This document shows, in pieces, positions 1 to 9,400 of a stretch of DNA of 64,000 bases. Made by a program: the position numbers and the translations under genes. The notes under the pieces were generated by a model. That model was not told where the DNA came from. It searched no databases and saw only the letters and a list, made by a program, of their open reading frames with translations. Within the stretch, counting starts at the first letter, position 1; the number at the start of each line of letters is the position of its first letter. Source of the DNA: Marinoscillum sp. MHG1-6 (GTDB lineage: Bacteria > Bacteroidota > Bacteroidia > Cytophagales > Cyclobacteriaceae); the NCBI RefSeq assembly GCF_024714475.1, contig NZ_JAMZMI010000004.1:62001-126000 (forward strand). The letters are read 5' to 3'.

Positions 1-1131
1 GAACTAAAGGCTTTGGTAGCTCGGCAGGCATTCAATTTTTGGCAGCAGAATGAAGAGGAAAAGTTGGTTTCACATTTGAATGTGTATGCATCCTTACATC
101 AGGCTAATAAATTCCTTGAATATGATTCATCAATAATGTCCTACGGTTACAACCAGATATTAGGACATAGCCAGATGGTGGTGTCATTGGAGAAAGGTAG
201 TGATCCTAACTACTTCTACTCCGCCGGATCTGATGGCCGAGTATTAAAATGGAACATTAATAGACCAAAAGGAATACCCACCACGATATACGAAGAGCAG
301 GATCTCATCAGGTCAATTGATGTGAGTGATAATGATAAATGGCTGATGGTTGTGACGAAGAATAGTGGCGTGGTCATTGTAAACCAAGAAAGTAGTGCCG
401 AAATTGATCAAACCATCCGGGACATGGAGTTGGTTCAGGCTGCAACCTTTTTACCCAACAAAGATGCTTACCTGACAGTCAACAAGAAGGGTGAAGTAAA
501 AATCAAAGGCTATGAATATCCGGATGAGGCTGTGGGACAAATTGCATCTAAAGTACTTTCTGTAGTCATTAGCCCCGAGGATTACACCGCCTATTTAGGA
601 ACTGAGGCAGGTAATGTTGCCAAAATTCAGGAATCAACCGGAAATGGAGATCTAAGTATCATGTTTCCAAAAGCTTATGCGATCAACGCCCTCGATATTA
701 GCCCAGATCACAAGTTACTGGCTATTGGGCGGGAGTTAGGTGATGTGGTGATTTGGGACATTGAAGCCAAAGAGCCGCTCCGAATAATCTCAGGTCACGA
801 ATCTGCGGTTACGGATGTTGAATTTAGTCCTGACAACACAATGCTGGTCTCTGCCAGCCGGGATGGAACAGCAAGAATTTGGGATATTCAAAACACAAGA
901 AAATTGCCAATTGTGCTGGACGATCATGAGGACTGGGTGATGACCGTGTCTTATAGTCGCGATGGAAAACAAATCATCACTGGTAGTAAAGATAATTTCA
1001 TCCGAATATGGCAGGTAGATCCCGAAGTACTGGCAGATCGCATATGTGATGCGCTAAACAGAAACCTTACCGAAGAGGAATGGAAAGAATATGTAGGTCA
1101 GGACATACCCTATCAGAAGACCTGTGAATAA
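1..1131 (+). CDS. WD40 beta-propeller protein, C-terminal part (5' end outside window)
   Basis: The reading frame is open from base 1 and ends with TAA at 1129-1131, so the start lies upstream; the first in-window start-like codon (TTG at 13) is probably internal. WD40 repeats are visible, the clearest being GHESAVTDVEFSPDNTMLVS ending in RIWDI and a following DHEDWV...IRIWQV repeat; about five to seven blades fit. The residues before the propeller (ARQAFNFWQQNEEEK) resemble the helical linker that follows ATPase or protease-like modules in bacterial WD40 proteins, but that N-terminal part cannot be seen. Propellers usually act as protein-binding scaffolds. The specific role is unknown. hrpB follows after 56 bases. 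Confidence 0.85.
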   Translation, partial: ELKALVARQAFNFWQQNEEEKLVSHLNVYASLHQANKFLEYDSSIMSYGYNQILGHSQMVVSLEKGSDPNYFYSAGSDGRVLKWNINRPKGIPTTIYEEQDLIRSIDVSDNDKWLMVVTKNSGVVIVNQESSAEIDQTIRDMELVQAATFLPNKDAYLTVNKKGEVKIKGYEYPDEAVGQIASKVLSVVISPEDYTAYLGTEAGNVAKIQESTGNGDLSIMFPKAYAINALDISPDHKLLAIGRELGDVVIWDIEAKEPLRIISGHESAVTDVEFSPDNTMLVSASRDGTARIWDIQNTRKLPIVLDDHEDWVMTVSYSRDGKQIITGSKDNFIRIWQVDPEVLADRICDALNRNLTEEEWKEYVGQDIPYQKTCE

Positions 1132-1156
1132 TCAATCGGAATCAGGTAAAAGGATG

Positions 1157-1164
1157 TAATTTCG
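1157..1164 (+). promoter_or_regulatory. putative -7 box of hrpB (TAATTTCG)
   Basis: It matches the Bacteroidota -7 consensus TAnnTTTG with one change (C for T) and lies 23 bases before the TTG start of hrpB. The same TTCG variant occurs before other genes of this window (44059 and 27824, and 40366 on the minus strand). No convincing -33 element is seen. Confidence 0.4.
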
Positions 1165-1187
1165 CGATTTTACCAAGTATCCCAAAT

Positions 1188-3674
1188 TTGTCCTACAACC
1201 CTTACGAAATTGAGCTTCCGGTAACGGAAATTATAGATGATGTTAAGCTTCATCTGAAAAGCGAGAATACCCTGATAGTTAATGCTCCTCCGGGTGCCGG
1301 TAAGAGTACCCTGCTCCCTCTGGCTTTAAAGGATGAGTCCTGGTTAAAAGACCAAAAGATATTAATGCTGGAACCCAGGCGTCTGGCAGCAAGATCAATC
1401 GCTTCAAGGATGTCTGACTTGTTGGAAAAACCTGTTGGGAACGAGGTTGGCTATAGAGTAAGGTTTGATAACAAAGTCTCTGATAAGACACGTATCGAAG
1501 TATTGACCGAAGGTATTCTTACCAGGATGCTACTCTCAGATAATAGCCTGGATGGTGTGGGAATGGTCATCTTCGATGAATTTCATGAAAGAAGTATTCA
1601 CGCTGATGTAGCCCTTGCTTTTTGCCGTGAAGCACAGCAGGTACTCAGACCTGATTTAAGAATTATGATCATGTCAGCAACGCTGGATACCCCTACCTTG
1701 ACCAGAACACTTAATGCAAAAAATATAACAAGTGCTGGCAGGCAATATCCGGTTGAAGTCATTTACTCGAAAGAAGAGCAGGACACTATTATGCTGGTGG
1801 AAAACTGTGCCCGAACAGTGGTCAAAGCCAGCAAGGAAAATGAAGGCGATATATTGGTTTTTCTACCAGGAGAAGGAGAAATACGAAAAGTAGAATCCAT
1901 CTTAAGATCAAACCTAAAAGGTTTCGCCATTCATCCGCTGTATGGCCAACTTCCCCAAAACAAGCAGTATGCAGCTATTATGCCGGACAGAAATGGCTTG
2001 AGAAAGGTGGTTCTGGCTACTTCTATTGCCGAGACAAGTTTAACAATAGAAGGGATCAAGGTAGTTGTAGACAGCGGCTATGGACGAACGTCCAAATTTG
2101 ACCCTAAATCCGGTTTGTCAAGGTTAGAGACCGTTCAAATCACCAAGGACTCGGCAGATCAGCGAGCCGGCCGTGCCGGCCGATTATCAGAAGGAACTTG
2201 CTATCGCATGTGGAGCATGGGAGCTCATCATAAATTCGTTGAGCACCGCACGCCGGAAATCATGGAAGCTGACCTCACCCCTCTCGTGCTTGACATGGCT
2301 CAATGGGGTGTGAAGGACATCAGTCGGCTTACCTGGCTTGATCAACCACCCAAAGGAGCACTAGCGATAGCATCAGAACTACTTCATGATCTCGGAGCCC
2401 TCGAAAATGGCCGAATAACAGAACACGGAAAAACCATTAACAAACTACCATGCCATCCTCGAATTGCCCATATGCTGGCCCTGGCCGAAGAAGAAGATCA
2501 AATTCCTTTAGCAGCAGATTTGGCTGCTCTATTGGAAGAACGTGATCCTATGGATCGCGACACAGGGATAGATATAAACCTTAGAATTGAGTTGTTGAGA
2601 AGGTTAAGGGACGAAGCAAGGCTGAATAAAAAGTTTGCTCGCATTGAAAAGGTGGCAAAAAGCTATCGAGATATGTTCAATGTTAAACCAGATAATGAAG
2701 CAGTGGATCCGTATGAAACTGGCATCATACTTTCATATGCCTATCCTGAACGAATTGCCTGTGCCAGACCGGGAAACAATGCTCAATTTCAACTTTCAAA
2801 TGGAAAGCTCGCTATGGCTGGCCATCGTGATGATCTCGCTCATGAAGCATGGCTGGCAGTTGCACATATGGATGCTAGAGATGGGATGGGAAAGATATTT
2901 CTGGCCGCACCACTCAACCCAAGAGACCTCGCTCCTTTGGTGAAAGAAAAAGAAAATATTACCTGGAATAGTAAAAACGGTGGTCTCATTGCAAGTAAGG
3001 ATCTATGCATTGGGAGAATTGTTCTAAAATCTACTCCACTACCTGATCCTGATCCTTCTCATCTTAAGAAGGCTATTTCTGAGGCGATTCGTAAAGAAGG
3101 TGAACGGCTTCTTGACTTTAATGAAGATGTGCATCAATGGCAAAGCCGAGTCATGTCTCTTCGCAAATGGAACCCACAGGAAGGTTGGCCGGAGGTAACC
3201 ACTACCTCCCTGCTTCAAAGCAATGAAGAGTGGCTGTTCCCCTACCTTGATAACATCAAGAAACCTGAAGACCTTAAGAAAATTGATCTTACGAAAGTAT
3301 TACATCACCACCTTTCATATGAACTCCAACAAAAGCTGGATGACCTTGCTCCGGAGTATATTCTGGTGCCAAGTGGTTCAAAAATACGGCTGTTGTATCG
3401 TATGGATGCTGAACCTCCAATTCTATCTGTCAGGCTGCAGGAAGTATTCGGGTTAGAGGACACTCCTAAAGTCAATGGAGGAAAAAAGGGTGTACTGATG
3501 CACTTGTTGTCCCCTGGATTTAAACCGGTCCAGGTGACTTCAGACTTAAAAAGCTTCTGGGATAACACTTATTTTGAGGTTAAAAAGGATTTAAAACGAA
3601 GATACCCCAAGCATGCATGGCCGGATGATCCATGGAAGGCAGAAGCTGTCCGCGGCGTCAAACGCAAAAAGTAA
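1188..3674 (+). CDS. hrpB: ATP-dependent RNA helicase HrpB
   Basis: DEAH-type helicase of 828 residues, the usual HrpB length. Walker A APPGAGKS is at residues 33-40, the DEFH box at 130-133, SAT at 163-165 and motif VI QRAGRAGR at 325-332. A winged-helix/ratchet region follows, and the HrpB-specific C-terminal domain (around LRKWNPQEGWPEV) runs to the end. The start is TTG: no ATG lies between the upstream stop and the conserved Walker A region, and starting at TTG gives the family's normal N-terminus. HrpB is a cytosolic RNA helicase whose cellular task is poorly defined. It appears to be a single transcription unit and ends 16 bases from the convergent DUF294 gene. Confidence 0.95.
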   Translation: MSYNPYEIELPVTEIIDDVKLHLKSENTLIVNAPPGAGKSTLLPLALKDESWLKDQKILMLEPRRLAARSIASRMSDLLEKPVGNEVGYRVRFDNKVSDKTRIEVLTEGILTRMLLSDNSLDGVGMVIFDEFHERSIHADVALAFCREAQQVLRPDLRIMIMSATLDTPTLTRTLNAKNITSAGRQYPVEVIYSKEEQDTIMLVENCARTVVKASKENEGDILVFLPGEGEIRKVESILRSNLKGFAIHPLYGQLPQNKQYAAIMPDRNGLRKVVLATSIAETSLTIEGIKVVVDSGYGRTSKFDPKSGLSRLETVQITKDSADQRAGRAGRLSEGTCYRMWSMGAHHKFVEHRTPEIMEADLTPLVLDMAQWGVKDISRLTWLDQPPKGALAIASELLHDLGALENGRITEHGKTINKLPCHPRIAHMLALAEEEDQIPLAADLAALLEERDPMDRDTGIDINLRIELLRRLRDEARLNKKFARIEKVAKSYRDMFNVKPDNEAVDPYETGIILSYAYPERIACARPGNNAQFQLSNGKLAMAGHRDDLAHEAWLAVAHMDARDGMGKIFLAAPLNPRDLAPLVKEKENITWNSKNGGLIASKDLCIGRIVLKSTPLPDPDPSHLKKAISEAIRKEGERLLDFNEDVHQWQSRVMSLRKWNPQEGWPEVTTTSLLQSNEEWLFPYLDNIKKPEDLKKIDLTKVLHHHLSYELQQKLDDLAPEYILVPSGSKIRLLYRMDAEPPILSVRLQEVFGLEDTPKVNGGKKGVLMHLLSPGFKPVQVTSDLKSFWDNTYFEVKKDLKRRYPKHAWPDDPWKAEAVRGVKRKK

Positions 3675-3690
3675 AAATGGCAGTCTACAA

Positions 3691-5595
3691 TTAATTACCA
3701 AAAAGGCTTCGCGCAAACACGAGCTTCATCCTCTTCTGGAAGTTCTCAATCACCTTGAAAATCTCTGTGACGGTCACCACCTCAATCTTTGTAAGTGAAT
3801 CGGGACCGACAAAGTTGTGTGGAGCTGTATGATCCTGAATGATCTGCATGGCCTGATACTTCAGCCTCATTCCCATGAGATAGTAGTAAGACTGCATCAG
3901 TTCCTCAAAATCTTCGGGAGAAAACACCTTTCTTTCTTTTAATTCAAGCAGCCGTTCACCTGTATTGGTTTTGAGGATTTTATGCTTCAAAGCAAAAGCT
4001 CTCACCAAATCTACAATCGGAGTCATCGCTTTCTTGATATCAAACACCTTTCTATCATCCTGTTCGATGGTTCGTATACTTCGAAAAAAGTTTAACGGCG
4101 GCTCATATTTCAATGCATTATTGGCCAACTGGACAAAAAACAAGTCATTCGGATTATCCAGTTTTTGCAATATGTATTCCTTCAGGTCATCTAGCAGTTG
4201 GGGGTCTCCATAGATCAGCCGACAATCAAAGAAGGTAGAAAAGTTCATAACTGCCTGTGCATTAGGTTGATCGATCCACTCGTCATAGTTGCGCTTCCAA
4301 TGCGAAAGGGAATGAGTCCATTTCGGATTTTGTGCCATAAGATCACCCTGGCAATAAGTGAAACCAATTTCATTCAGCTGAGCAGAGACCAAAGAGGCAA
4401 AATGCAGAAAATACTTCCTGGTTTTCTCCCGAAACTCGTTGGCCTTGTCTTCATAAATGATCGCATTGTCCTGATCAGTCTTTAGTGTTTGCTCTCGACG
4501 GCCTTCACTACCCAAAGACATAAATACAAATCGAGCCGGGGGCTCTCCTACCTCATTAATTACATTTTCGATGACTTTAAGAGCAATCGTATCAGTAACT
4601 GAAGTGATCACCTGGTTGACAAGCTCAGATTTGACCCCTCGGCTAAGCAAGCCATACACAATCTCTGGCACCTGTGCCCATTTTTGCTTGAGTTCCTCCG
4701 TCGTGCGGGTGAGTCTTACAGATTGGATAAAAACAAATGGAGATTGCGCCTGATCAGAAATCAATTTATTTCTACTGACCATCCCGATGTCTTTCCCATT
4801 AGCCTGAACCACCAAATAGCGAATCTTGTTGGCAAACATCATCAAAACCGCTTCATAAATGAAGGAGGTCTGACTGATACGATAGATGGGACCTTCCATG
4901 ATTTCTTCAACGGCTATTGAAGATGGCCTTTGCTCACTTACAATTTTGTTTCGAACGATGATATCGGTGATGTAGCCAGCTAATTCACCTTCATTTTCAA
5001 CAAACAAGCAGCTCGTTTTATTTTCCTCCATCAGACGAGCGGCATCATGAGTTGGTGTATTAATCGGGCACGTTACGATTGGAAGCAGGTTGACACTTTC
5101 GATTCTTCTAACAAAATAGCGATCAAAAATCAGGTTGTCGGAGTCAACTACCTGCCGCGAAACATAACTGGAAAATCGCTCCTGAAGCATTTCCTTGCCA
5201 AAGGATGACAGGAAGTAATCATAAAAAGCAGTATTGGCTTTACAGAGGTTCCTGAATATTTGACCTGATAATTGATAGACCGTGGTGTTTTTCCTGACTT
5301 CTACACTTCGAATTGATTTACCATTATTGAGCAAAATTGAGAATGCTCCATAACAACTGGACGATTCCAGAGAATCTTCAAGTTCCTTTTTTCCATAACT
5401 ATTGTAAAAGAATGTATTGTATCCACCCTCTTTGATAATATCCAGACCTGTCAGCGGAGTTTTGTGTTGCTCATAGATAACCTCCTTCTGCTCAAAGTAC
5501 TTTAGCTTCAATTGCTTGCTTAGTTCCAAAAGGGTGTTGTCATCAAGATTATTGAATGGTTCTGTAAGCTTTAAGAAGGTGAATGCCTCATTCAT
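3691..5595 (-). CDS. CBS-pair and DUF294 nucleotidyltransferase-like signalling protein
   Basis: A protein of 634 residues. In order: an N-terminal cyclic-nucleotide-binding-like region (about 10-130), two CBS repeats (about 170-290, with the pattern FVENEGELAGYITD), a DUF294 nucleotidyltransferase core with SLGSEGRREQTLKTDQDN, and a DUF294 C-terminal helical domain. The family resembles GlnD-type uridylyltransferases; substrate and partner are unknown, and a cytosolic nucleotide-sensing role is inferred. The open frame reaches 5646, but the ATG at 5595 overlaps the stop of the exonuclease gene as ATGA and is preferred. This points to translational coupling. Pairing with a DnaQ-like exonuclease is a known neighbourhood for this family. 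Confidence 0.85.
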   Translation of the reverse strand: MNEAFTFLKLTEPFNNLDDNTLLELSKQLKLKYFEQKEVIYEQHKTPLTGLDIIKEGGYNTFFYNSYGKKELEDSLESSSCYGAFSILLNNGKSIRSVEVRKNTTVYQLSGQIFRNLCKANTAFYDYFLSSFGKEMLQERFSSYVSRQVVDSDNLIFDRYFVRRIESVNLLPIVTCPINTPTHDAARLMEENKTSCLFVENEGELAGYITDIIVRNKIVSEQRPSSIAVEEIMEGPIYRISQTSFIYEAVLMMFANKIRYLVVQANGKDIGMVSRNKLISDQAQSPFVFIQSVRLTRTTEELKQKWAQVPEIVYGLLSRGVKSELVNQVITSVTDTIALKVIENVINEVGEPPARFVFMSLGSEGRREQTLKTDQDNAIIYEDKANEFREKTRKYFLHFASLVSAQLNEIGFTYCQGDLMAQNPKWTHSLSHWKRNYDEWIDQPNAQAVMNFSTFFDCRLIYGDPQLLDDLKEYILQKLDNPNDLFFVQLANNALKYEPPLNFFRSIRTIEQDDRKVFDIKKAMTPIVDLVRAFALKHKILKTNTGERLLELKERKVFSPEDFEELMQSYYYLMGMRLKYQAMQIIQDHTAPHNFVGPDSLTKIEVVTVTEIFKVIENFQKRMKLVFARSLFGN

Positions 5596-6272
5596 AAAAT
5601 CATCCAAAAAATTAAAATAAGTAACACTACAAAAGGCAGGCCGCAACCAAGGCTGCTTTTCCCTGGATTGGACTTAGTTTCTTGAGAAAATTGCCCTATC
5701 TCCAATAAGCGCTGTTCTGCGAGTTGAAAATAGCATTTTACCGTAGCCTGAACGTCCAATAAGGCATCATGGGTTCTATCGATCTTTGAAACAAAAAGTC
5801 TGTTGTAGAGTTCCTCTAGCTTCAGATACTTTCCTTTTTTGAAAGGGTTCATAGCCTTACTGGCAATCATCGTACAGAAACTACGTGCATCAGCTAGAAT
5901 ATTTTCAAGTCCCGAACGAATCATAGCGACCTGAAGCATTTTGTGATCCAACTCCACAAAATGTCCAACCAAAATGGGGTTGTAATAATTATAATCGGCT
6001 ATAAACCTTTCAATTACCAGGCGACGTGGCTTGCCTTTAATTCGGAGCTCATCGAGGGTAATTCCATGAATTTTCTGAGACTCGATGTCAATAGAAATCC
6101 CCTCTTCATATACAAAATGGTTTTCTGTCTTAATGAGGTTCCTTTCAAAGTCGTAGATCTGCCAGGCTATCTGAATCAGATAGGGCCACTTATCTAGCCT
6201 GGTTATGGGGGATTTAATTGATGAAGGCATACCTGATGTTTCGACATCAACAAAAAGCAAGTACCCCTTCAT
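5592..6272 (-). CDS. DEDDh 3'-5' exonuclease with C-terminal membrane tail
   Basis: DnaQ/polymerase III epsilon-type exonuclease of 226 residues. The DEDDh motifs are visible: FVDVETSG near residue 8 (Asp and Glu), HFVELDHKML (Asp, about 104-113) and RTHDALLDVQATV (His and Asp, about 165-177). The last 20 residues (LGCGLPFVVLLILIFWMIL) form a hydrophobic segment without a following polar tail, which suggests tail anchoring in the inner membrane; this is unusual for the family. The start is taken as ATG at 6272 instead of the TTG one codon earlier. Its stop overlaps the start of the DUF294 gene, so the two proteins are probably made together. Confidence 0.87.
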   Translation of the reverse strand: MKGYLLFVDVETSGMPSSIKSPITRLDKWPYLIQIAWQIYDFERNLIKTENHFVYEEGISIDIESQKIHGITLDELRIKGKPRRLVIERFIADYNYYNPILVGHFVELDHKMLQVAMIRSGLENILADARSFCTMIASKAMNPFKKGKYLKLEELYNRLFVSKIDRTHDALLDVQATVKCYFQLAEQRLLEIGQFSQETKSNPGKSSLGCGLPFVVLLILIFWMIL

Positions 6273-6302
6273 CAATATTATTTTATATGTGGTTGAAACT
6301 TA

Positions 6303-7700
6303 TCACCACTCGGTATGGAAGATGCCTTCCATATCCACTCTTTCATAGGTGTGAGAACCAAAATGGTCTCTTTGAGCCTGGATCAGGTTAAGCGGTAATC
6401 TTCCGGAGCGGTAAGAATCGAAATAGCTCAAACTTGCTGATAGACCTGATGCCGGAATACCTCCTGCAACGCTATAGCCAACTACTCTTCTCATAGCACC
6501 CGCATTCGCATTAAGCTCTGAAGCAAAACCTTCATCCAACAATAGGCTACTCAAATCATTGTTCTTAGAAAATGCTTTTCTCATTTCCTCCAATAACCCG
6601 GCACGGATGATGCATCCACCTCTCCAGATTTTGGAAATAACTTCCAGGTTGCAGCCATAGCCATATTCCTTAGAAGCAGCGACCAGCTGGGTCATCCCCT
6701 GCGCATAAGTGATGATGAATGCGAAGTATAAGGCATCTTCTACATCCTCAACAGTCAAGCCTACGGAAGGGATGGCCGGAGACTCATATAGCTTTTCAGC
6801 AGCTACACGATCATCCTTCAACGCAGATATTTCTCTCATGGAAACAGAAACATCGATAGTTGGAACAGGAATGCCTAAATCCATGGCATTCTGTGACGTC
6901 CATTTACCTGTACCTTTTTGTTTTGCTTTATCCAGGATCAGATCAACCAGATGCTTTCCGGTCTTATCATCCATCTTAGTGAAGATTTCTGAAGTGATCT
7001 CAACCAGGAATGATTTCAACTTTCCCTGATTCCATTTGGTGAAAGTCTCATGAAGCTGCTCGTTGCTCAGACCTAAGCCTGTTTTCAACACCGTGTAAGC
7101 CTCAGAAATCAACTGCATCAAGCCATATTCGATGCCATTATGAACCATTTTTACGTAGTTTCCAGCAGATTTTGTACCCATGTAATCAACACATGGTTCA
7201 CCATTCACTTTAGCAGATACAGCTTCGAAAATTGGTTTTACCAGTTCATAAGCCTTCTGATCTCCACCTGGCATAATGCTGGGACCAAATCTTGCTCCTT
7301 TTGCTCCTCCTGATACCCCGGAACCAATGAAGTAGATCCCTTTTTCATTGAGGTAATCCCCTCTTCTATCTGTGTCGGTAAAAAATGAATTACCGCCATC
7401 TATAATAAGGTCACCTTCATCTAACAATGGTAACAGGTCCTCAATAACTGCATCTACAGGTCCTCCCGCAGGAACTAACAACATAATTTTACGTGGAGCG
7501 GAAAGGTTTTCAATAAACGCTTTCTTATCAATGGTGCCATCAACCGGCTTGCCTTCACCTTCCTGCTTTAATGCAGCAACTTTTTCCGGGTCCGTATCAA
7601 GGCCGAAGGCAGAAAAACCATTATCCGTTACATTCAAGATAAAGTTTCGTCCCATTACACCAAGACCTACCAGGCCAAAATCATAAGATCCTTTACTCAT
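6303..7700 (-). CDS. gnd: 6-phosphogluconate dehydrogenase (decarboxylating)
   Basis: Converts 6-phosphogluconate to ribulose 5-phosphate and CO2 with reduction of NADP+, the last oxidative step of the pentose phosphate pathway. It has 465 residues, the normal length for the family. The N-terminal Rossmann motif GLVGLGVMGRN (about 9-19), the substrate loop GSGVSGGAKGARFGPSIMPG (about 125-145) and the catalytic segment KMVHNGIEYGLMQ (about 184-196) are all present, as is the C-terminal RDHFG...H region. It diverges from zwf and pgl, so the complete oxidative branch is encoded within 4 kb. Cytosolic. Confidence 0.97.
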   Translation of the reverse strand: MSKGSYDFGLVGLGVMGRNFILNVTDNGFSAFGLDTDPEKVAALKQEGEGKPVDGTIDKKAFIENLSAPRKIMLLVPAGGPVDAVIEDLLPLLDEGDLIIDGGNSFFTDTDRRGDYLNEKGIYFIGSGVSGGAKGARFGPSIMPGGDQKAYELVKPIFEAVSAKVNGEPCVDYMGTKSAGNYVKMVHNGIEYGLMQLISEAYTVLKTGLGLSNEQLHETFTKWNQGKLKSFLVEITSEIFTKMDDKTGKHLVDLILDKAKQKGTGKWTSQNAMDLGIPVPTIDVSVSMREISALKDDRVAAEKLYESPAIPSVGLTVEDVEDALYFAFIITYAQGMTQLVAASKEYGYGCNLEVISKIWRGGCIIRAGLLEEMRKAFSKNNDLSSLLLDEGFASELNANAGAMRRVVGYSVAGGIPASGLSASLSYFDSYRSGRLPLNLIQAQRDHFGSHTYERVDMEGIFHTEW

Positions 7701-7814
7701 TGTTTTTATAAATTATTATCCTAACTATGCGCTTCTAAGTAGTTTTACTGAGAAATCAGGCTCGAAGTTTAACAATATCTTCGGCTTTTCCACCTGATTT
7801 CAACCAATTATCAA

Positions 7815-7822
7815 AATATTTG
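7815..7822 (+). promoter_or_regulatory. putative -7 box of zwf (AATATTTG)
   Basis: Seven of eight positions match TAnnTTTG, and it sits 28 bases before the zwf ATG at 7850. The TTG at 7820, which could extend the zwf reading frame upstream, lies inside this box and is therefore unlikely to be the start. Confidence 0.45.
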
Positions 7823-7849
7823 CAAGATTTTTATCGAATCAGACAATTT

Positions 7850-9367
7850 ATGGCAAATGTAAAAATAGAGGATCAGATATTAGTCATTTTTGGCGCTTCT
7901 GGTGATCTGACCTTAAGAAAATTGATACCAGCTGTCTTTAATCTGTACAAAAGAGGTTATTTGACAGAGAATTATCGCATCCTTGGTGTGAGCCGGACAA
8001 GTTACACAGACGAGGAATATCAGAAGATTGGTGTATTGGACAACCCGCACCTGGCCAAGGAAGATGCGGACGAATTGTTAGATTTTTCCAAACACGTCCA
8101 ATATGAGTCTATAAGTACTTCTGAGCTTGCCGGATATGAGAAGTTAAATGATCGACTCCAACTTATTTTCAAGGAAACAGGTACCACTAACTGTATTTTC
8201 TACCTTTCTACTCCTCCTAGCCTTTATGAAGTGGTAAGTAAGAATCTCGCGCAGGTTGGACTTAGCGATGAGTCTAAAGGATGGAAAAGGTTAATTATTG
8301 AAAAGCCTTTCGGTTATGATTTGGCTACAGCCAAAGACCTGAATGCCAAGCTACTAGAATGCTTTGAGGAAAATCAGATCTATCGTATCGACCACTATCT
8401 TGGTAAGGAAACGGTTCAAAACCTATTAGTAACACGTTTTGCCAATAGCATATTTGAGCCGCTTTGGAACCGAAATTATATTCACAGAGTGGAGATTACC
8501 TCAGGGGAAAGCGTAGGTGTTGAGAAAAGAGGTGGCTACTATGACAAGTCAGGTGCGCTAAGGGATATGATCCAGAATCACCTCCTTCAGTTGGTTTCAC
8601 TTGTGGCGATGGAGCCTCCTGCCAGAATGGATGCTGATTCGATCAGAAACGAAAAGACTAAACTTTTTCAATCCTTAAGACCACTAACGGATGAGGATAT
8701 CAGAAAGAATGTAATTCGCGGACAGTACACCGGTTCGTCTTACAAGGGAGAAAAATTTGCCGGATATAGAGAAGAAGAAGGTGTTGATCCGCAATCACGC
8801 ACAGAGACCTTTGCGGCCATTAAGTTCTTTATTGACAACTGGAGATGGGCGGACGTTCCTTTTTACGTAAGAACGGGGAAGAGACTTCCAACTCGGGTAT
8901 CAGAGGTAGTTATACATTTTAAACCTAGTCACCACCACCTTTTCAGCAATAGAAGACTGGCAAACAACCAAAACGTATTGGTATTCAGGATTCAGCCTAA
9001 TGAAGGTGTTTTGCTTAAGTTCGGTCTGAAGGTTCCTGGCGCCGGCTTCAATGTCGAGACGGTAAACATGGACTTCCTCTATGATGAGCTTACAGATTCT
9101 TATGTTCCTGAAGCTTATGAAAGATTGCTTTTGGACTGTATGCAGGGAGATGCTACCCTTTATGCTCGTGGGGACAGTGTTGAAGCAGCTTGGGATTTTG
9201 TAGACCCTATTTTGAAGGCCTGGAAAACAGAGGATATACCGGTATATGGTTATCCGGCAGGAACATGGGGACCAGAGGCCGCAATCAACATGATCGAAGG
9301 TGAAAACATGAGTTGGAGAAACCCGTGTAAGAACCTGACCAATGATGGCGTCTACTGCGAACTATAA
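7850..9367 (+). CDS. zwf: glucose-6-phosphate 1-dehydrogenase
   Basis: Oxidises glucose 6-phosphate to 6-phosphogluconolactone with NADP+. It has 505 residues from the ATG at 7850. The nucleotide-binding motif FGASGDLTLRKL is near residue 15 and the active-site signature RIDHYLGKE near residue 180; EKPFGYDL and the C-terminal domain are also intact. A TTG ten codons earlier is open but falls within the promoter box. Followed after 33 bases by pgl, whose product uses its lactone, so the two are very likely co-transcribed. Confidence 0.97.
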   Translation: MANVKIEDQILVIFGASGDLTLRKLIPAVFNLYKRGYLTENYRILGVSRTSYTDEEYQKIGVLDNPHLAKEDADELLDFSKHVQYESISTSELAGYEKLNDRLQLIFKETGTTNCIFYLSTPPSLYEVVSKNLAQVGLSDESKGWKRLIIEKPFGYDLATAKDLNAKLLECFEENQIYRIDHYLGKETVQNLLVTRFANSIFEPLWNRNYIHRVEITSGESVGVEKRGGYYDKSGALRDMIQNHLLQLVSLVAMEPPARMDADSIRNEKTKLFQSLRPLTDEDIRKNVIRGQYTGSSYKGEKFAGYREEEGVDPQSRTETFAAIKFFIDNWRWADVPFYVRTGKRLPTRVSEVVIHFKPSHHHLFSNRRLANNQNVLVFRIQPNEGVLLKFGLKVPGAGFNVETVNMDFLYDELTDSYVPEAYERLLLDCMQGDATLYARGDSVEAAWDFVDPILKAWKTEDIPVYGYPAGTWGPEAAINMIEGENMSWRNPCKNLTNDGVYCEL

Positions 9368-9400
9368 TCACCAAAATTTCTATTCTCGAAATCATTAATA

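Noticed and set aside
3691-5646. Longer start (5646) of the CBS/DUF294 protein
   Set aside because: It would put 17 extra residues inside the exonuclease gene; the ATG at 5595 gives an ATGA overlap and a better N-terminus.
7820-7849. Upstream TTG extension of zwf
   Set aside because: The TTG is within the promoter -7 box, and the extra residues do not fit the family N-terminus.
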